Of a stretch of DNA of 64,000 bases, positions 1 through 8,548 are shown piece by piece. The DNA is from Gillisella vitis. GTDB lineage: Bacteria > Pseudomonadota > Alphaproteobacteria > Rhizobiales > Rhizobiaceae. The stretch spans positions 1 to 64,000 of the forward strand of contig NZ_CP056050.1 in the NCBI RefSeq assembly GCF_021559775.1. Direction: 5' to 3'. Positions within the stretch are counted from its first letter, which is position 1; the number at the start of each line of letters is the position of its first letter. Below the pieces are notes generated by a model that worked only from the letters and a program-made list of their open reading frames with translations, did not search any database and had not been told where the DNA came from. Made by a program: the position numbers and the translations under genes.

Positions 1-1098
1 ATGCTGCGGCAGGAAAAATTTCCTCCGAACGCACAGAAGACGCTTCGCCAATTTTCATTGGCGGAAGTCGCGGATTTCGTCGGCGTCTCCCAAAGCTATC
101 TCAAGAAGCTGCACCTCCAGGGAAAGGGCGTCGAGCCGAGCACGACCTCGACTGGCCGGCGCTACTACACCGCGGAGCAGGTGAACGAGCTTCGTCAACT
201 TCTTGATCGGGTGCCGCATCGGCAGGCTCACGAGAAACTCCAAGTCATTGCGGTCGTCAACTTCAAAGGCGGTTCGGGCAAGACAACGACCTCGGCACAC
301 CTTGCACAGTTCCTCGCCCTGAAGGGCTATCGGGTTCTTGCTGTCGACCTCGACCCTCAGGCATCTCTGACAGCGCTTTACGGCATTCAGCCTGAGTTGG
401 ATGAGAAGAAGTCGTTTTACGAGGCGTTGCGTTACGACGAACAACGCATGTCGATCAAAGACGTGATCCAGCCGACCAATTTTCCGAACCTTGACGTGGT
501 GCCGGCCAACCTTGAACTGCAGGAATACGAGTACGAAACACCAATCGCCATGCAGCGAAAAGACTCCACTGCCGGCAAGATGTTCTACACCCGTATCGGG
601 GATGCTCTTGCAGAGGTCGATGATCGCTACGACGTCGTGGTTGTCGACTGCCCTCCCCAGCTCGGTTATCTCACGCTCACCGCGTTGGCTGCCGCCACAT
701 CGGTCCTCATCACGGTGCACCCGCAGATGCTCGACATCATGTCGATGTCTCAGTTTCTTTTGATGCTTGGTGAAATCCTGAAGAGCGTCGAAAGTGTGGG
801 TGTCGACGTATCGCTCGACTGGTTCCGTTATCTGGTCACGCGATACGAACCGACCGACATCCCGCAACAGCAGATGGTCGGCTTCATGCAGTCGATGTTC
901 GCTCAGCATATGATGAAAAACCATATGGTTAAATCGACCGCTGTTTCGGATGCGGGACTGACCAAGCAGAGCTTGTACGAGGTCGAGCGCGCTCAGTTTA
1001 CAGCCGCAACATATGATCGTGCCCGTGAGTCAATGGATGCCGTCAACAACGAGGTCATCGAGCAACTCCAGAAGGCATGGGGGCGTCGCAATGCATAA
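1..1098 (+). CDS. repA: RepA, ParA-family partition ATPase (5' end probably outside the window)
   Basis: RepA is the ATPase and autorepressor of repABC plasmids; with RepB it segregates plasmid copies and represses the operon. An N-terminal helix-turn-helix-like region (residues about 15-65) precedes a deviant Walker A motif KGGSGKTT at 89-96, followed by the DLDPQ and VVVDCPPQ motifs of ParA proteins. The open frame starts exactly at base 1 and gives 365 residues, whereas family members are near 400 and usually carry about 30 more residues before the segment matching FPPNAQKTLRQFS. I therefore read the true start as lying before the window (or across the origin of a circular sequence). It is the first gene of a repA-repB-repC operon. 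Confidence 0.95.
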   Translation: MLRQEKFPPNAQKTLRQFSLAEVADFVGVSQSYLKKLHLQGKGVEPSTTSTGRRYYTAEQVNELRQLLDRVPHRQAHEKLQVIAVVNFKGGSGKTTTSAHLAQFLALKGYRVLAVDLDPQASLTALYGIQPELDEKKSFYEALRYDEQRMSIKDVIQPTNFPNLDVVPANLELQEYEYETPIAMQRKDSTAGKMFYTRIGDALAEVDDRYDVVVVDCPPQLGYLTLTALAAATSVLITVHPQMLDIMSMSQFLLMLGEILKSVESVGVDVSLDWFRYLVTRYEPTDIPQQQMVGFMQSMFAQHMMKNHMVKSTAVSDAGLTKQSLYEVERAQFTAATYDRARESMDAVNNEVIEQLQKAWGRRNA

Positions 1099-1101
1099 CC
1101 C

Positions 1102-1117
1102 GTTGTCAGCCGTACAG
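1102..1117. promoter_or_regulatory. parS-like RepB-binding site between repA and repB
   Basis: GTTGTCAGCCGTACAG lies just after the repA stop. It fits the repABC parS pattern GTTNNCNGCNGNNAAC except at two bases of the last triplet. A near-identical copy (sharing CAGCCGTACA) lies downstream of repC at 3592-3607, the other usual location of rhizobial parS sites. The two-copy arrangement is seen directly; the centromere role is inferred. Confidence 0.6.
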
Positions 1118-1172
1118 ATCGCATTTTTGAGTAATGAAAACAGCTGCATCATCAAATACGGAGTTTGCTTCC

Positions 1173-2159
1173 ATGGCGCGTAAGAACGTGTTTGCGAACA
1201 TCACGTCTGCATCAAGCGAAGGTACAGAGCGCAAGGCAACGCCTGGGTATGCCACCCACGGTGCTTCCAGATCAATGATCAGCTCGCTGAGCGAGCTTCG
1301 GGAAAAGGTCGCGCAAGCCGAACAACATGTCCCCGGCGAAACGATCATTGAGCTTGATCCCGACCTTCTCGAATCCTCCTTTGTCTCAGACAGGATGGGT
1401 GTCGATGATGTGGCCTATACCGAGCTCCTCGAAGCAATCCGGGAGCGTGGGCAGGACACGCCGATACGGGTCCGCCCTCACCCGACGGCGGAAGGTCGCT
1501 ACCAAATCGTCTTCGGGCATCGTCGCGCACGCGCGGCCAAGGATCTCGGGCGCCCCGTCCGCGCAGTCGTAAAAGCGATATCAGATGCAGACCATGTCAT
1601 CGCTCAGGGCCAGGAAAACTCGGCGCGAGAAAACCTGTCTTTCATCGAACGCGCCATGTTCGCCCAGCGATTGGTCGAACTGTCTTATGAAAGGGCGACG
1701 ATCCAGACCGCTCTCTCCGTCGATGCGCCGATGCTGACCCGTATGCTTTCGGTATCTGGTCGCGTACCAACTGAAATCGCGAATGCGATTGGCGCGGCGA
1801 AATCCGTTGGCCGTGATCGGTGGACCGAGTTTGCGCAGCAAATTGAAAGACCGGCAACGCTTGAACTGGCGCGGACGCTCGTTGACGATCCAGCATTCTC
1901 GTCGCTCGAATCGGACGCGCGTTTCGAGTTTCTTGCCAAGGGCATCAAGAAGGCAGCGAAGCCTTCGAAGCGAGCGAGCAATGCTGGCGAATGGCGCGCA
2001 GATGATTCGAGTGTCCGGGCAGAGTTCAAGGGAAGCGGGAAAAGCTTCTCTATCGCGCTGAAAGCTAACGATGCTGGAAGGTTTGGTCGGTTTATTGCCG
2101 AAAACCTCGGTCGTTTTCATCAGGAGTTTCTGAATTCAACTGAAACAGAAGGAAAATAG
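1173..2159 (+). CDS. repB: RepB, ParB-family centromere-binding protein
   Basis: RepB binds parS and works with RepA in plasmid segregation and repression. I place the start at the ATG at 1173 (MARKNVFANI), the usual RepB beginning, rather than the ATG at 1134; this gives 328 residues, normal for the family. A ParB nuclease-like domain (ELLEAIRERGQDTPIRVRPH, then FGHRRARAAKDLG) and the ENSARENLSFIERA segment leading into the DNA-binding helices are visible. The gene follows repA after a short gap that contains a parS-like site, and precedes the ctRNA region. Confidence 0.95.
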   Translation: MARKNVFANITSASSEGTERKATPGYATHGASRSMISSLSELREKVAQAEQHVPGETIIELDPDLLESSFVSDRMGVDDVAYTELLEAIRERGQDTPIRVRPHPTAEGRYQIVFGHRRARAAKDLGRPVRAVVKAISDADHVIAQGQENSARENLSFIERAMFAQRLVELSYERATIQTALSVDAPMLTRMLSVSGRVPTEIANAIGAAKSVGRDRWTEFAQQIERPATLELARTLVDDPAFSSLESDARFEFLAKGIKKAAKPSKRASNAGEWRADDSSVRAEFKGSGKSFSIALKANDAGRFGRFIAENLGRFHQEFLNSTETEGK

Positions 2160-2163
2160 CGGC

Positions 2164-2204
2164 AAAAGAAAAAGGCCCCCAAACGTCGCCGTCGTGGAAG
2201 CCTT
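2164..2204 (-). terminator. Rho-independent terminator of the ctRNA
   Basis: Minus-strand AAGGCTTCC pairs with GGGGGCCTT (nine pairs with two G-U) around a 15-nt loop, followed by TTTTTCTTTT. This is the standard end of repABC ctRNAs. Confidence 0.75.
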
Positions 2205-2218
2205 CCTCATGTCTAAGC
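2164..2218 (-). ncRNA. Antisense ctRNA (RepE/incA RNA) of the repB-repC gap
   Basis: repABC plasmids make a small countertranscribed RNA between repB and repC that limits repC expression and sets copy number and incompatibility. On the minus strand a promoter-like pair (TTGACT at 2253-2248, 17-nt spacer, GATTCT at 2230-2225) would start an RNA near 2218. It ends in a stem of nine pairs (2196-2204 with 2172-2180, including G-U pairs) followed by a U-rich run at 2173-2164. The GAAGGCTTCC and GGGGGCC sequence is typical of this RNA. The exact 5' end is an estimate. Confidence 0.8.
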
Positions 2219-2224
2219 AGCCTG

Positions 2225-2253
2225 AGAATCGCATTTCCATGAATCGCAGTCAA
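2225..2253 (-). promoter_or_regulatory. Promoter of the antisense ctRNA
   Basis: Minus-strand TTGACT at 2253-2248 is a near-consensus -35; 17 nt downstream GATTCT at 2230-2225 is a weaker -10. It lies at the expected distance before the ctRNA terminator. Confidence 0.6.
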
Positions 2254-2313
2254 GAGTCTTTGGCGCCGGTTTGGTGAGCTGATTTCCTTTGCCTTTAGAA
2301 AGGTGAGAGGAAA

Positions 2314-3528
2314 ATGCAAATAGGAAATGTGACGACGCCATTCGGGCGGCGGCCGATGACGCTTGCCTTGGTGAAGGCTCAGCTTTCGACGGCAAACATC
2401 AAGGCGGGTAAGTCCGTCGACAAGTGGAAAGTTTATCGCAGCGCATGCGAGGCGAGAACGACACTCGGTCTGCGTGACCGTGCTCTTGCTGTCTTGAATG
2501 CCTTGCTGACATTCTACCCAGAACAGGAGCTGAGCGAAGAGAACAATCTCGTCGTCTTTCCATCAAACGCGCAGCTGGCGATCCGAGCGAACGGGATCGC
2601 AGGAACGACGCTACGCGAAAACCTTGCTATTCTTGTCGAGGCTGGGCTTATCCAGCGGAATGACAGTCCGAACGGCAAACGTTACGCTCGGAAAGGAAAC
2701 GACGGTGCGATCGAAACCGCCTACGGTTTCAGCCTCGCGCCGCTCCTTGCCCGGGCAGAAGAACTCGCAATCATGGCTCACCGGGTCGCCGAGGAGAGCA
2801 GGCGGCTGCGCGTCATAAAAGAGCGCATCACGATAACCCGCCGAGATATCCGTAAGTTCATCAGCGCGGCGGTGGAAGAAGGCGCGGCAGGAAATTGGCA
2901 AGCTGTCGAAGACGCTCTCGTGTCCGCAATTGCTCGTCTCAAGACGGCAAAGACGGCGGCGGCCCTCGAAGCTTGCCTCGACGAACTGACGTTGATAAGC
3001 GAAGAAGCTGTCAACATGCTGGAAATACAGCTTATTTCTACAGAATCCGATGCCAATGGTAGCGGAAACCGTCATCACATACAGAATTCAAATACCGAAT
3101 CCTTAAATGAACTTGAACCCAGCTCTGAAAATGAGCAAGACGAGAGAATGGTGCCAAACCGGAGATCGGCTGCCGAACCGATAAAGGCTTTCCCGTTGGG
3201 TATGGTGCTGCGGGCTTGCCCACAAATATCGGATTACGCGACAGGTGGCGCAATCTCGCATTGGCGGGACCTGATGACCGCCGCAGTGGTGGTGCGAACC
3301 ACACTCGGGGTCAGCCCGTCGGCCTACCAAGAGGCCTGCGAGGCGATGGGACCCGAGAACGCCGCGGTCGCAATGGCCTGCGTCCTAGAGCGGGCAGGGC
3401 ACATCAATTCACCAGGGGGATACCTGCGTGACCTGACAAGGCGGACTGAAAAAGGCGAATTCTCGCTTGGGCCGATGCTGATGGCATTGCTTCGGACGCA
3501 GGAGGCAGATGGCCGCAAGTCTGCATGA
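2314..3528 (+). CDS. repC: RepC, replication initiator
   Basis: RepC is the only protein needed for replication of repABC plasmids; it binds the origin lying inside its own gene. The 404-residue product has the normal family length, with the conserved winged-helix N-terminal half (WKVYRSACEARTTLGLRDRALAVL, then VVFPSNAQLAIRANGI and TTLRENLAILVEAGLIQRND), a variable acidic middle, and the conserved C-terminal part ending near SPGGYLRDLTRR. The ATG at 2314 follows GGTGAGAGGAAA, a good ribosome site. Expression is expected to be limited by the ctRNA in the preceding gap. Confidence 0.95.
   Translation: MQIGNVTTPFGRRPMTLALVKAQLSTANIKAGKSVDKWKVYRSACEARTTLGLRDRALAVLNALLTFYPEQELSEENNLVVFPSNAQLAIRANGIAGTTLRENLAILVEAGLIQRNDSPNGKRYARKGNDGAIETAYGFSLAPLLARAEELAIMAHRVAEESRRLRVIKERITITRRDIRKFISAAVEEGAAGNWQAVEDALVSAIARLKTAKTAAALEACLDELTLISEEAVNMLEIQLISTESDANGSGNRHHIQNSNTESLNELEPSSENEQDERMVPNRRSAAEPIKAFPLGMVLRACPQISDYATGGAISHWRDLMTAAVVVRTTLGVSPSAYQEACEAMGPENAAVAMACVLERAGHINSPGGYLRDLTRRTEKGEFSLGPMLMALLRTQEADGRKSA
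3050..3115. other. Candidate oriV region inside repC
   Basis: The middle of repC turns relatively AT-rich here, in the stretch coding a low-complexity, serine- and asparagine-rich segment. In studied repABC plasmids the origin lies in such a segment of repC. Position is inferred from that precedent plus composition, not from a recognised motif. Confidence 0.35.
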
Positions 3529-3591
3529 GCCATGGAACGGTTCTGACTCAACAGTTGCCACGGCGCGGCTTCCACTCGTTCAGTCAGCAAA

Positions 3592-3607
3592 ATTGCCAGC
3601 CGTACAA
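3592..3607. promoter_or_regulatory. Second parS-like site downstream of repC
   Basis: ATTGCCAGCCGTACAA lies 64 bp after repC and differs at only three positions from the 16-mer at 1102-1117. Rhizobial repABC plasmids often carry parS after repC (the incgamma region). Confidence 0.55.
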
Positions 3608-3682
3608 ATGGTGGTTTTATTGAATAGAAACATAGATTTGAGAGGTTACCTACATCGTTGCTTGGGTTCCATAGGTGTCATA

Positions 3683-4498
3683 TCAAGCGATGTTCGCTTC
3701 GCCAGAAATGTGCGCAATGACATTCGCATCCAGCAAGATTCCGTGGATTAAAGCGGCTTCCCAGCAGTTCCTTGAACCGCTCTTGACTACGTCGAGGAGA
3801 ATATGGCGTAGCGCGTCCTTGGTGGCAGTGTCATTGAGGCACGCAACGAATTCTTTGGCGTCTCTAACACGCTGCGGATATCCATCGAAAAATGTTTCAA
3901 CTCGGCCGTAGAATTGTTCGCCTAAGACGTTGTCCAGATGGAAGCGAATGATGCTGGTTTCGTCTGCTGACAAGTTTGACATCGGCTCTGCTTTGAAACG
4001 GGGAGCTTCGTAAGGTGGCAGGACCTTCACGGGCCAAATGGCAGAGTCAGCAAGCTTATCGAAATAAGGATGGATGAACCTTTCAGGAGACGTCTCACCT
4101 CGGTAAGTGTCGGCTTTACGCTGACGTTGCACGACCAGCACGCCGGTAAGAGGATCCTCGATAGGATCCTGAATTCCGGAAAATAGCGGCGTGGTAGGTA
4201 ATGGTCCAAAGTGCCCGTATTTTGCGAGCCGCACATAGCGGCAGCATCTCAACCTGCGGGTTCTCTTTATGCGTCGCAATGCTCCATTTCTCTTGCGAGT
4301 GTCATAGAGTTTACGAAGAGCTTTTTGCAGAGGCTTCGAAAATGTCGCCGGATTAATCCGCCACGGATCAGCGGAGAAAAGGATGTAACTGACGTAAGCG
4401 GTCGTCCATGTTTCCTTCGCGTTTTTCCAAGGTCGACGCGCCAGAAGCTGCACGAGTACTGCGTGATCATCCTCAATTGGGGCGTCTAAAACGAGCAT
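3683..4498 (-). pseudogene. HNH endonuclease-like gene (PtuB-like) with two compensating frameshifts
   Basis: The open frame gives 271 residues, but the HNH core is not in it. The second frame (4027-4236) encodes MCGSQNTGTLDHYLP followed by a PACWSCN block, a clear CxxC...DHYLP...CxxC HNH zinc domain. The first frame supplies the N-terminal part (to about residue 87) and resumes at ETSPERFIHPYFDKL. One indel near 4226 and an opposite one near 4110-4120 would restore a single protein of the same length. As written, the catalytic segment is replaced by out-of-frame residues, so the product should be inactive unless the lesions are sequence errors. It starts 2 nt after the stop of the upstream ATPase remnant, suggesting an ATPase-HNH operon of the Septu kind. 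Confidence 0.6.
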
Positions 4499-4500
4499 TT

Positions 4501-4626
4501 TTATCGATCCTCGTTTGCGGCTTTTGGACCAAGAAGGCGTCGCACATATGAGAGGGTCTCCGGGTTCATATCAGCTCCGTAGTTCTCCAGGACCATCTCC
4601 GATGGTTATTTCGTCCCCAAAGGATT
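4501..4626 (-). pseudogene. 3' end of an ATPase-like gene cut by IS3 (Septu PtuA-like)
   Basis: Immediately before the HNH gene the minus strand reads NYGADMNPETLSYVRRLLG to a TAA stop at 4501-4503, a tail resembling that of AAA/OLD-type ATPases paired with HNH proteins. The IS3 element (4627-5896) separates it from upstream sequence. Joining the flanks after removing the IS and one ATT target copy gives a continuous frame (NTIRKWVKSFGDEITIGDG) that runs into the tail after one further small frameshift near 4595. The ATPase core is not present; an IS903-like remnant takes its place. Assignment to PtuA is inferred from gene order and the HNH partner. Confidence 0.4.
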
Positions 4627-4663
4627 TGGACTTGCCCGAAAAAAGTGGAGAGCGAAGGCTTCT

Positions 4664-5533
4664 TCAGGGTGTCAGCTTGAGAGGGATGCTCTCGAACTGA
4701 ATTGGGCTTTTGTAGCCCAAGGAGGAATGTCTTCTTTTTGGATTATAGAAGGCGTCGATGTATTGTCCAATGGCGATTTCAGCTTGGGTCCTTGTTTTGA
4801 ATACAGTTCGCCAAACCAGTTCTGACTTGATTGTCTTGAACACGGTTTCCACCATGGAATTGTCATAGCAATTGCCCTTGCCGCTCATCGACAGGATGAA
4901 CCCGTGGGCTTTCAGAAGCTTTTGGTAGTCGATCGCGCAATATTGACTACCACGGTCGGAGTGGTGAATGACATCCTTCGGCGGTCTGCGGATGGCTATG
5001 GCCCGTCGTAATGCCGTCAATGCCAGGTCCTGCTTCATTCGATCACTGGTGGCCCAGCCGATAATACGTCGAGAATAGAGATCGACAACAATGGCCAGAT
5101 AGAGCCAGCCTTGCGTCGTCCAAACGTAGGTGATGTCAACACCCCACTTCTGATTTGGACCTGTGGCGGCAAAGTCCTGATCCAGAATATTGGGGGTAAC
5201 AGGCCCTTTGTGATCGCTGTCAGTTGTTCTCTTGAATCGGCGTTTCTGCAATGCCTTCAAACCATTGTCATGCATGATGCGAGCAACCCTGTGGCGACCG
5301 ACGCAAACCCCGTCTTCCTTCAGTTCCACCGTCATGCGTGGGCTTCCATAGGTTTCATGTGAGGTGGTGAACTGAGCCCGGATATGAGCCAAAAGAACCA
5401 TGTCCGCCCTTTGCCGCAGGCTTGGTTTGCGTATGTCCCAAGCGTAATATCCGCTTTCACTGACACCCAGAAGCGTGCAGGCACGCTGAACAGGAACATT
5501 GGCCTTCTCTGCCGCAATGACCTTGAATTTCAT
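4664..5533 (-). CDS. IS3-family transposase OrfB (DDE integrase)
   Basis: 289 residues with an HTH_21 region and an rve-type DDE catalytic core. The acidic residues sit in WGVDITYVWT (D), HHSDRGSQY (D) and NSMVETVFKTIKSE (E), and the C-terminal YNPKRRHSSLGYKSP motif is intact. It catalyses transposition of the surrounding element, probably as the frameshifted OrfAB fusion. Confidence 0.9.
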   Translation of the reverse strand: MKFKVIAAEKANVPVQRACTLLGVSESGYYAWDIRKPSLRQRADMVLLAHIRAQFTTSHETYGSPRMTVELKEDGVCVGRHRVARIMHDNGLKALQKRRFKRTTDSDHKGPVTPNILDQDFAATGPNQKWGVDITYVWTTQGWLYLAIVVDLYSRRIIGWATSDRMKQDLALTALRRAIAIRRPPKDVIHHSDRGSQYCAIDYQKLLKAHGFILSMSGKGNCYDNSMVETVFKTIKSELVWRTVFKTRTQAEIAIGQYIDAFYNPKRRHSSLGYKSPIQFESIPLKLTP

Positions 5534-5838
5534 TTCATGGTTTCCTTTGCAAAGAAGGCGGCTGCTTTTTTTAATAAATCGCGCTCCTGACGCAGAATTT
5601 CATTTTCCTTGCGAAGACGCGCCAGTTCCTTGGCAGTATCTTCGTGTGGTCCAGAAAGCAGGTCGGCTTCCTTGTGGGCGCTCACCCATTTCCCAAGCGT
5701 CGAGAGCCCAACGCCAAGATCATCGGATATTGCACGCAACGGCCTGCCGCTGGTGCGCGCAAGTCGGACAGCCTCAGCTTTGAAAGCATCTGTGAACTTG
5801 GCGTGGCGGCCGGGTGAATTCTTCTTCGTGTTCGTCAT
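5530..5838 (-). CDS. IS3-family transposase OrfA
   Basis: 102 residues from the ATG at 5838 (MTNTKKNSPGRHAKF). It has the helix-turn-helix of IS3 OrfA proteins (FTDAFKAEAVRLARTSGRPLRAIS region) followed by a leucine-zipper-like coiled coil (ELARLRKENEILRQERDLLKK). A run of seven A then G (AAAAAAAG, minus strand near 5565) gives a classic A_AAA_AAG slippery site, where -1 frameshifting would make the OrfAB fusion transposase. The stop overlaps the orfB ATG. Confidence 0.88.
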   Translation of the reverse strand: MTNTKKNSPGRHAKFTDAFKAEAVRLARTSGRPLRAISDDLGVGLSTLGKWVSAHKEADLLSGPHEDTAKELARLRKENEILRQERDLLKKAAAFFAKETMK

Positions 5839-5994
5839 AGGGCGAAATCCTATCAAAGGTTAGGGATTCGCTCTTCACTTCTTCCGGGCAAGAACAATTT
5901 GACCCATTTGCGAATCGTGTTTTGGTATTGGTGCCTCACCACGGTCGTGTTGCGGTGGTCAGATTCGGGTTGAGAAACCCTACCCTTTGAATTT

Positions 5995-7046
5995 TCATGC
6001 CACGCGCTTGAACTCTGGGCGGCCAAGGTCAGTCATCTGGTTGATGAGCACGGACGCCAATCTTTGGTTCTGTCGTCTGATTGTCGAAGCTTCTCGCATT
6101 GAGTTTTGTCCCGATGACCGTCTTCCATCGGCCCACCGGGGTCTCGATCCAGCTGCGTTGATTGTAGCCGGTGGATTTCTGCCAGGCCATCCGGCTCCTG
6201 GTCGAGATTTCCGCGATATGACGGTTTCGCGCGGATGGTTTAAGCGTCGATTGCGGGCTAGCAATCGGCAGTCTTGGGAGGCAGAATAATGACCTCGACG
6301 ACCTCACCAAGGCGTGTCGCCAGAAGGTCTCGGGTTGGAGATCCGACATAGGCACCGTCAGCGATAACCTTGGCGATCGGGCTGTCAATCTGGCCAAGAA
6401 GACCAGGCAAGGCTTTCGGATCGCCGACGTCATTCGTGGTCAGCTCCGAGCAAATAAACTCTCCGCTGACAAGATCAAGACCAAAGTGAAGCTTGCGCCA
6501 TCTCTTGCGTTTGACTTTGATTTTGTGTTTGTTTTCCAACCACTCACCTTCACCAAAGACCTTCAGGCCCGTGCTGTCGACCACCAGATGAACAGGGACC
6601 AGGACTTGCCGTTGACCGCCGCATAGGCGGCAATACCTGCCCCTTGCCCCGCCGTGACAAAGTGGAGAAATCCGGAACGGCAATGCCAACGCCCATCAGC
6701 GTCGCAATACTGCGCATCATGCCCTGAGTCTGGCGCAAAGGCTGATCGTAAACAACACGTAAGCTCAGGCACATGGTGATGGCCAAGTCCGAATATTTCG
6801 GCTGGACGCCTCGAGATGTTCGGCACGGCGCTGACCATTGAGAAAGCGCTTCATCGCTTATCCAGACGGTCAAATCACCACGCGGACGAAGGCTTTCATT
6901 ATACGTAGTCCAATTCGTGACCTTATATTTCCGCGTCGGTATCTTGTGCCGACGGTTGTCATTGTGCTTATGCGGCATCAAAAATATCCTACGACCAAAA
7001 ACACTCACCCGATATCAGAAGCCCGGCGGTTCGTGCAACAAGGCCC
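5995..7046 (-). pseudogene. Broken IS903-like (IS5-family) transposase and element remnant
   Basis: Transposase homology is spread over three frames. The N-terminal part starts at MPHKHNDNRRH (6978), the middle (about 6270-6600) contains VVDSTGLKVFGEGEW and VIADGAYVG, and the C-terminal part (about 5995-6250) contains RNRHIAEI and RMAWQKSTGYN and ends GRPEFKRVA at a TGA at 5995-5997. At least two frameshifts separate these blocks. One outer end is recognisable as GGGCCTTGTTGCACGA reading leftward from 7046; I could not find the opposite end. Confidence 0.75.
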
Positions 7047-7399
7047 GTCCAACCTATCAACCCATACGGCATCCGCCATCTATCAGACTTTCCCAGTCAC
7101 TGAGGCGCGTCGGATCCTGACTTCGCAGTGTTAAATTTAGTGCCTTTGATCCGCATCTTCTGCATTTGTAGAACCTCTTGCGCGCACCACAACATGTCGA
7201 TGAGATCAGGATTGAGGCGCCATTTACAAGCCGATTGACATCACTTCGTTACTCTCATAGCTGGGCGCATGAGTGAAAATATCAACTTTTTGCTGATCAT
7301 TTAAATATACTTAAGGTGTTATTGTTAATATATAACCATTTATGCGTGCATTACGCAGACGTGGAAACAAGCTATTAAATCAAAAGAGAGGTTGCGTGA
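7047..7399. other. Intergenic stretch, AT-rich leader of the small membrane gene
   Basis: No convincing gene. The last 130 bases (from about 7270) are distinctly AT-rich and probably hold the promoter of the gene at 7400, although no clear -35/-10 pair stands out. Confidence 0.4.
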
Positions 7400-7774
7400 A
7401 TGAAATTTCTTCAGCGTATTTTTAGTGGCGTACGGCCAATTTATCTCATTAGGTCATATCTGATCAGCCTGTTTTTTTTCGGCTTGATGCTGAGCACGGT
7501 ACTGAATGCCGAAACCAAGACCAGTACACCTATCGGCACAATCGTATTTTCTACGTCGAGCGCGGTTCTATTTCCTTTCGCCAAGCTGGTCTGGGACGAG
7601 CTTCGCGATCTGGCATTTGGGAATAACATAATTTTTATGAACGCGGTTTTTCTGCTCATTCTCAAATTGTTTGTCAACGTCCTGCTGTGGGGGGGCGCGG
7701 TCTTCATTGCGCCAATTGGAATTCTGTACCTATGGTTCCGTACTCGCCAGTCGCAAGATACCGTTGAACTGTAG
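7400..7774 (+). CDS. Small hypothetical membrane protein
   Basis: 124 residues, not recognised. Three hydrophobic stretches are visible: about residues 17-36 (LIRSYLISLFFFGLMLSTVL), 46-62 and 76-112 (the last long enough for two passes), ending in a short polar tail. A good ribosome site (AAGAGAGG) lies 8 nt before the ATG and a hairpin follows at 7818-7837, so it looks like an expressed single gene. Its composition is more AT-rich than its neighbours, suggesting separate acquisition. It is isolated between mobile-element remnants. Confidence 0.6.
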   Translation: MKFLQRIFSGVRPIYLIRSYLISLFFFGLMLSTVLNAETKTSTPIGTIVFSTSSAVLFPFAKLVWDELRDLAFGNNIIFMNAVFLLILKLFVNVLLWGGAVFIAPIGILYLWFRTRQSQDTVEL

Positions 7775-7817
7775 TCCATTTGGCTATTGATTTAATTGCG
7801 CAATTCGATGTGAATCA

Positions 7818-7837
7818 GGGCAGGACGAGTCCTGCCC
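7818..7837 (+). terminator. Hairpin downstream of the small membrane gene
   Basis: GGGCAGGA and TCCTGCCC form a perfect 8-bp stem around CGAG, 44 bp after the stop. The following TTGTCAGATTTTA is only weakly T-rich, so termination strength is uncertain. Confidence 0.6.
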
Positions 7838-7877
7838 TTGTCAGATTTTAGCCCATCTGCGCATCAGCGACGGCATA

Positions 7878-8040
7878 GGCCTTGTTGCACGAGCCCGCTC
7901 TGCGCCATCGTCTGCTTGAGGAAATGGCGCGGGAAGGAGTGGTGCTTGTGACCGAAGGTATCGTGCGCCAGCCGTTCGACATTGATCTGATAATGGTTCA
8001 TGGTTACGAATTCCCGCGGGAGGATGGTGGGCCAATGTGG
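7878..8040 (+). pseudogene. Fragment of a 3-hydroxyacyl-CoA dehydrogenase (FadB/FadJ-like) next to a solo IS end
   Basis: After GGCCTTGTTGCACGAG (7878-7893), which matches the end of the IS903-like remnant, the plus strand reads EGIVRQPFDIDLIMVHGYEF then GGPMW. This fits the C-terminal block of multifunctional fatty-acid oxidation proteins (EEGIA.RPSDIDVV...GYGFP...GGPMF). Only about 50 residues remain and similarity stops near 8040. I read it as a scar left after an insertion and deletion. Confidence 0.5.
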
Positions 8041-8316
8041 GCATCAGGAGACCTGAGAAATAACAACTTTTCACGGTCGCCTTCGGTCATTCCCCAGCCA
8101 AGGTCCGCGCGTGAATCACGGGTCATTCCGCCTCTCACGAGCAGCGCGATGTCGCGGCCATGAGCCCCGCGCGCTCGATCAGATTGCCTCATCAGATTCC
8201 TATTTTGAATCAGAAAACAAGCGAAAGTGGGCGGTTTTTAGAGGTGTCCAACTGGCGATCAAGACATCGTAAACTTAACGTTCCAAGGCCAAGAAAGCGC
8301 GATATTTGCTGGGATC

Positions 8317-8524
8317 ATGCAACGTGAAGGCGAGCGAAGTCTCGCCAAGTATCCTCGTAACTGGTCGGCGATCACAGTCGAACAGTTCGTCGGAGAGGTT
8401 GATGCCTACATCCGCTGGTACAACGAAAAGCGCATCAAGCTGTCGCTCGAATCGCTAAGCCCGGTCGAGTATCGTAAGATACTTGGTATTAACATATGAA
8501 GGAGTCCAACTTTTTATCCGCATC
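8317..8524 (+). pseudogene. 3' remnant of an IS3-family OrfB gene
   Basis: Sixty residues containing ITVEQFVGEVDAYIRWYNEK and SLESLSPVEYRK match the C-terminus of IS150-like OrfB transposases. The catalytic core is absent. GGAGTCCAACTTTTTATCC just after the stop resembles the terminal repeat of such elements. Confidence 0.65.
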
Positions 8525-8548
8525 CCCCAACAGTAGGGGAGGGGCCAG

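Larger units (their letters stand above)
4627..5896 (-). mobile_element. Complete IS3-family insertion sequence, 1270 bp
   Basis: Terminal inverted repeats are visible: TGGACTTGCCCG... at 4627 and, on the other strand, TGTTCTTGCCCG... ending at 5896; the match continues as G(A/G)A(A/G)AAGTG(G/A)AGAGCGAA. A 3-bp target duplication ATT flanks it (4624-4626 and 5897-5899). It holds overlapping orfA and orfB transposase frames on the minus strand. The perfect duplication and open frames suggest recent insertion. Confidence 0.88.

Noticed and set aside
55-924. Minus-strand open frame opposite repA
   Set aside because: Explained by GC-rich codon bias of repA; no ribosome site and no recognisable protein.
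4627-7046. Composite transposon formed by the neighbouring insertion sequences
   Set aside because: The elements belong to different families (IS3 and IS5/IS903), their ends do not match, and no cargo lies between them.
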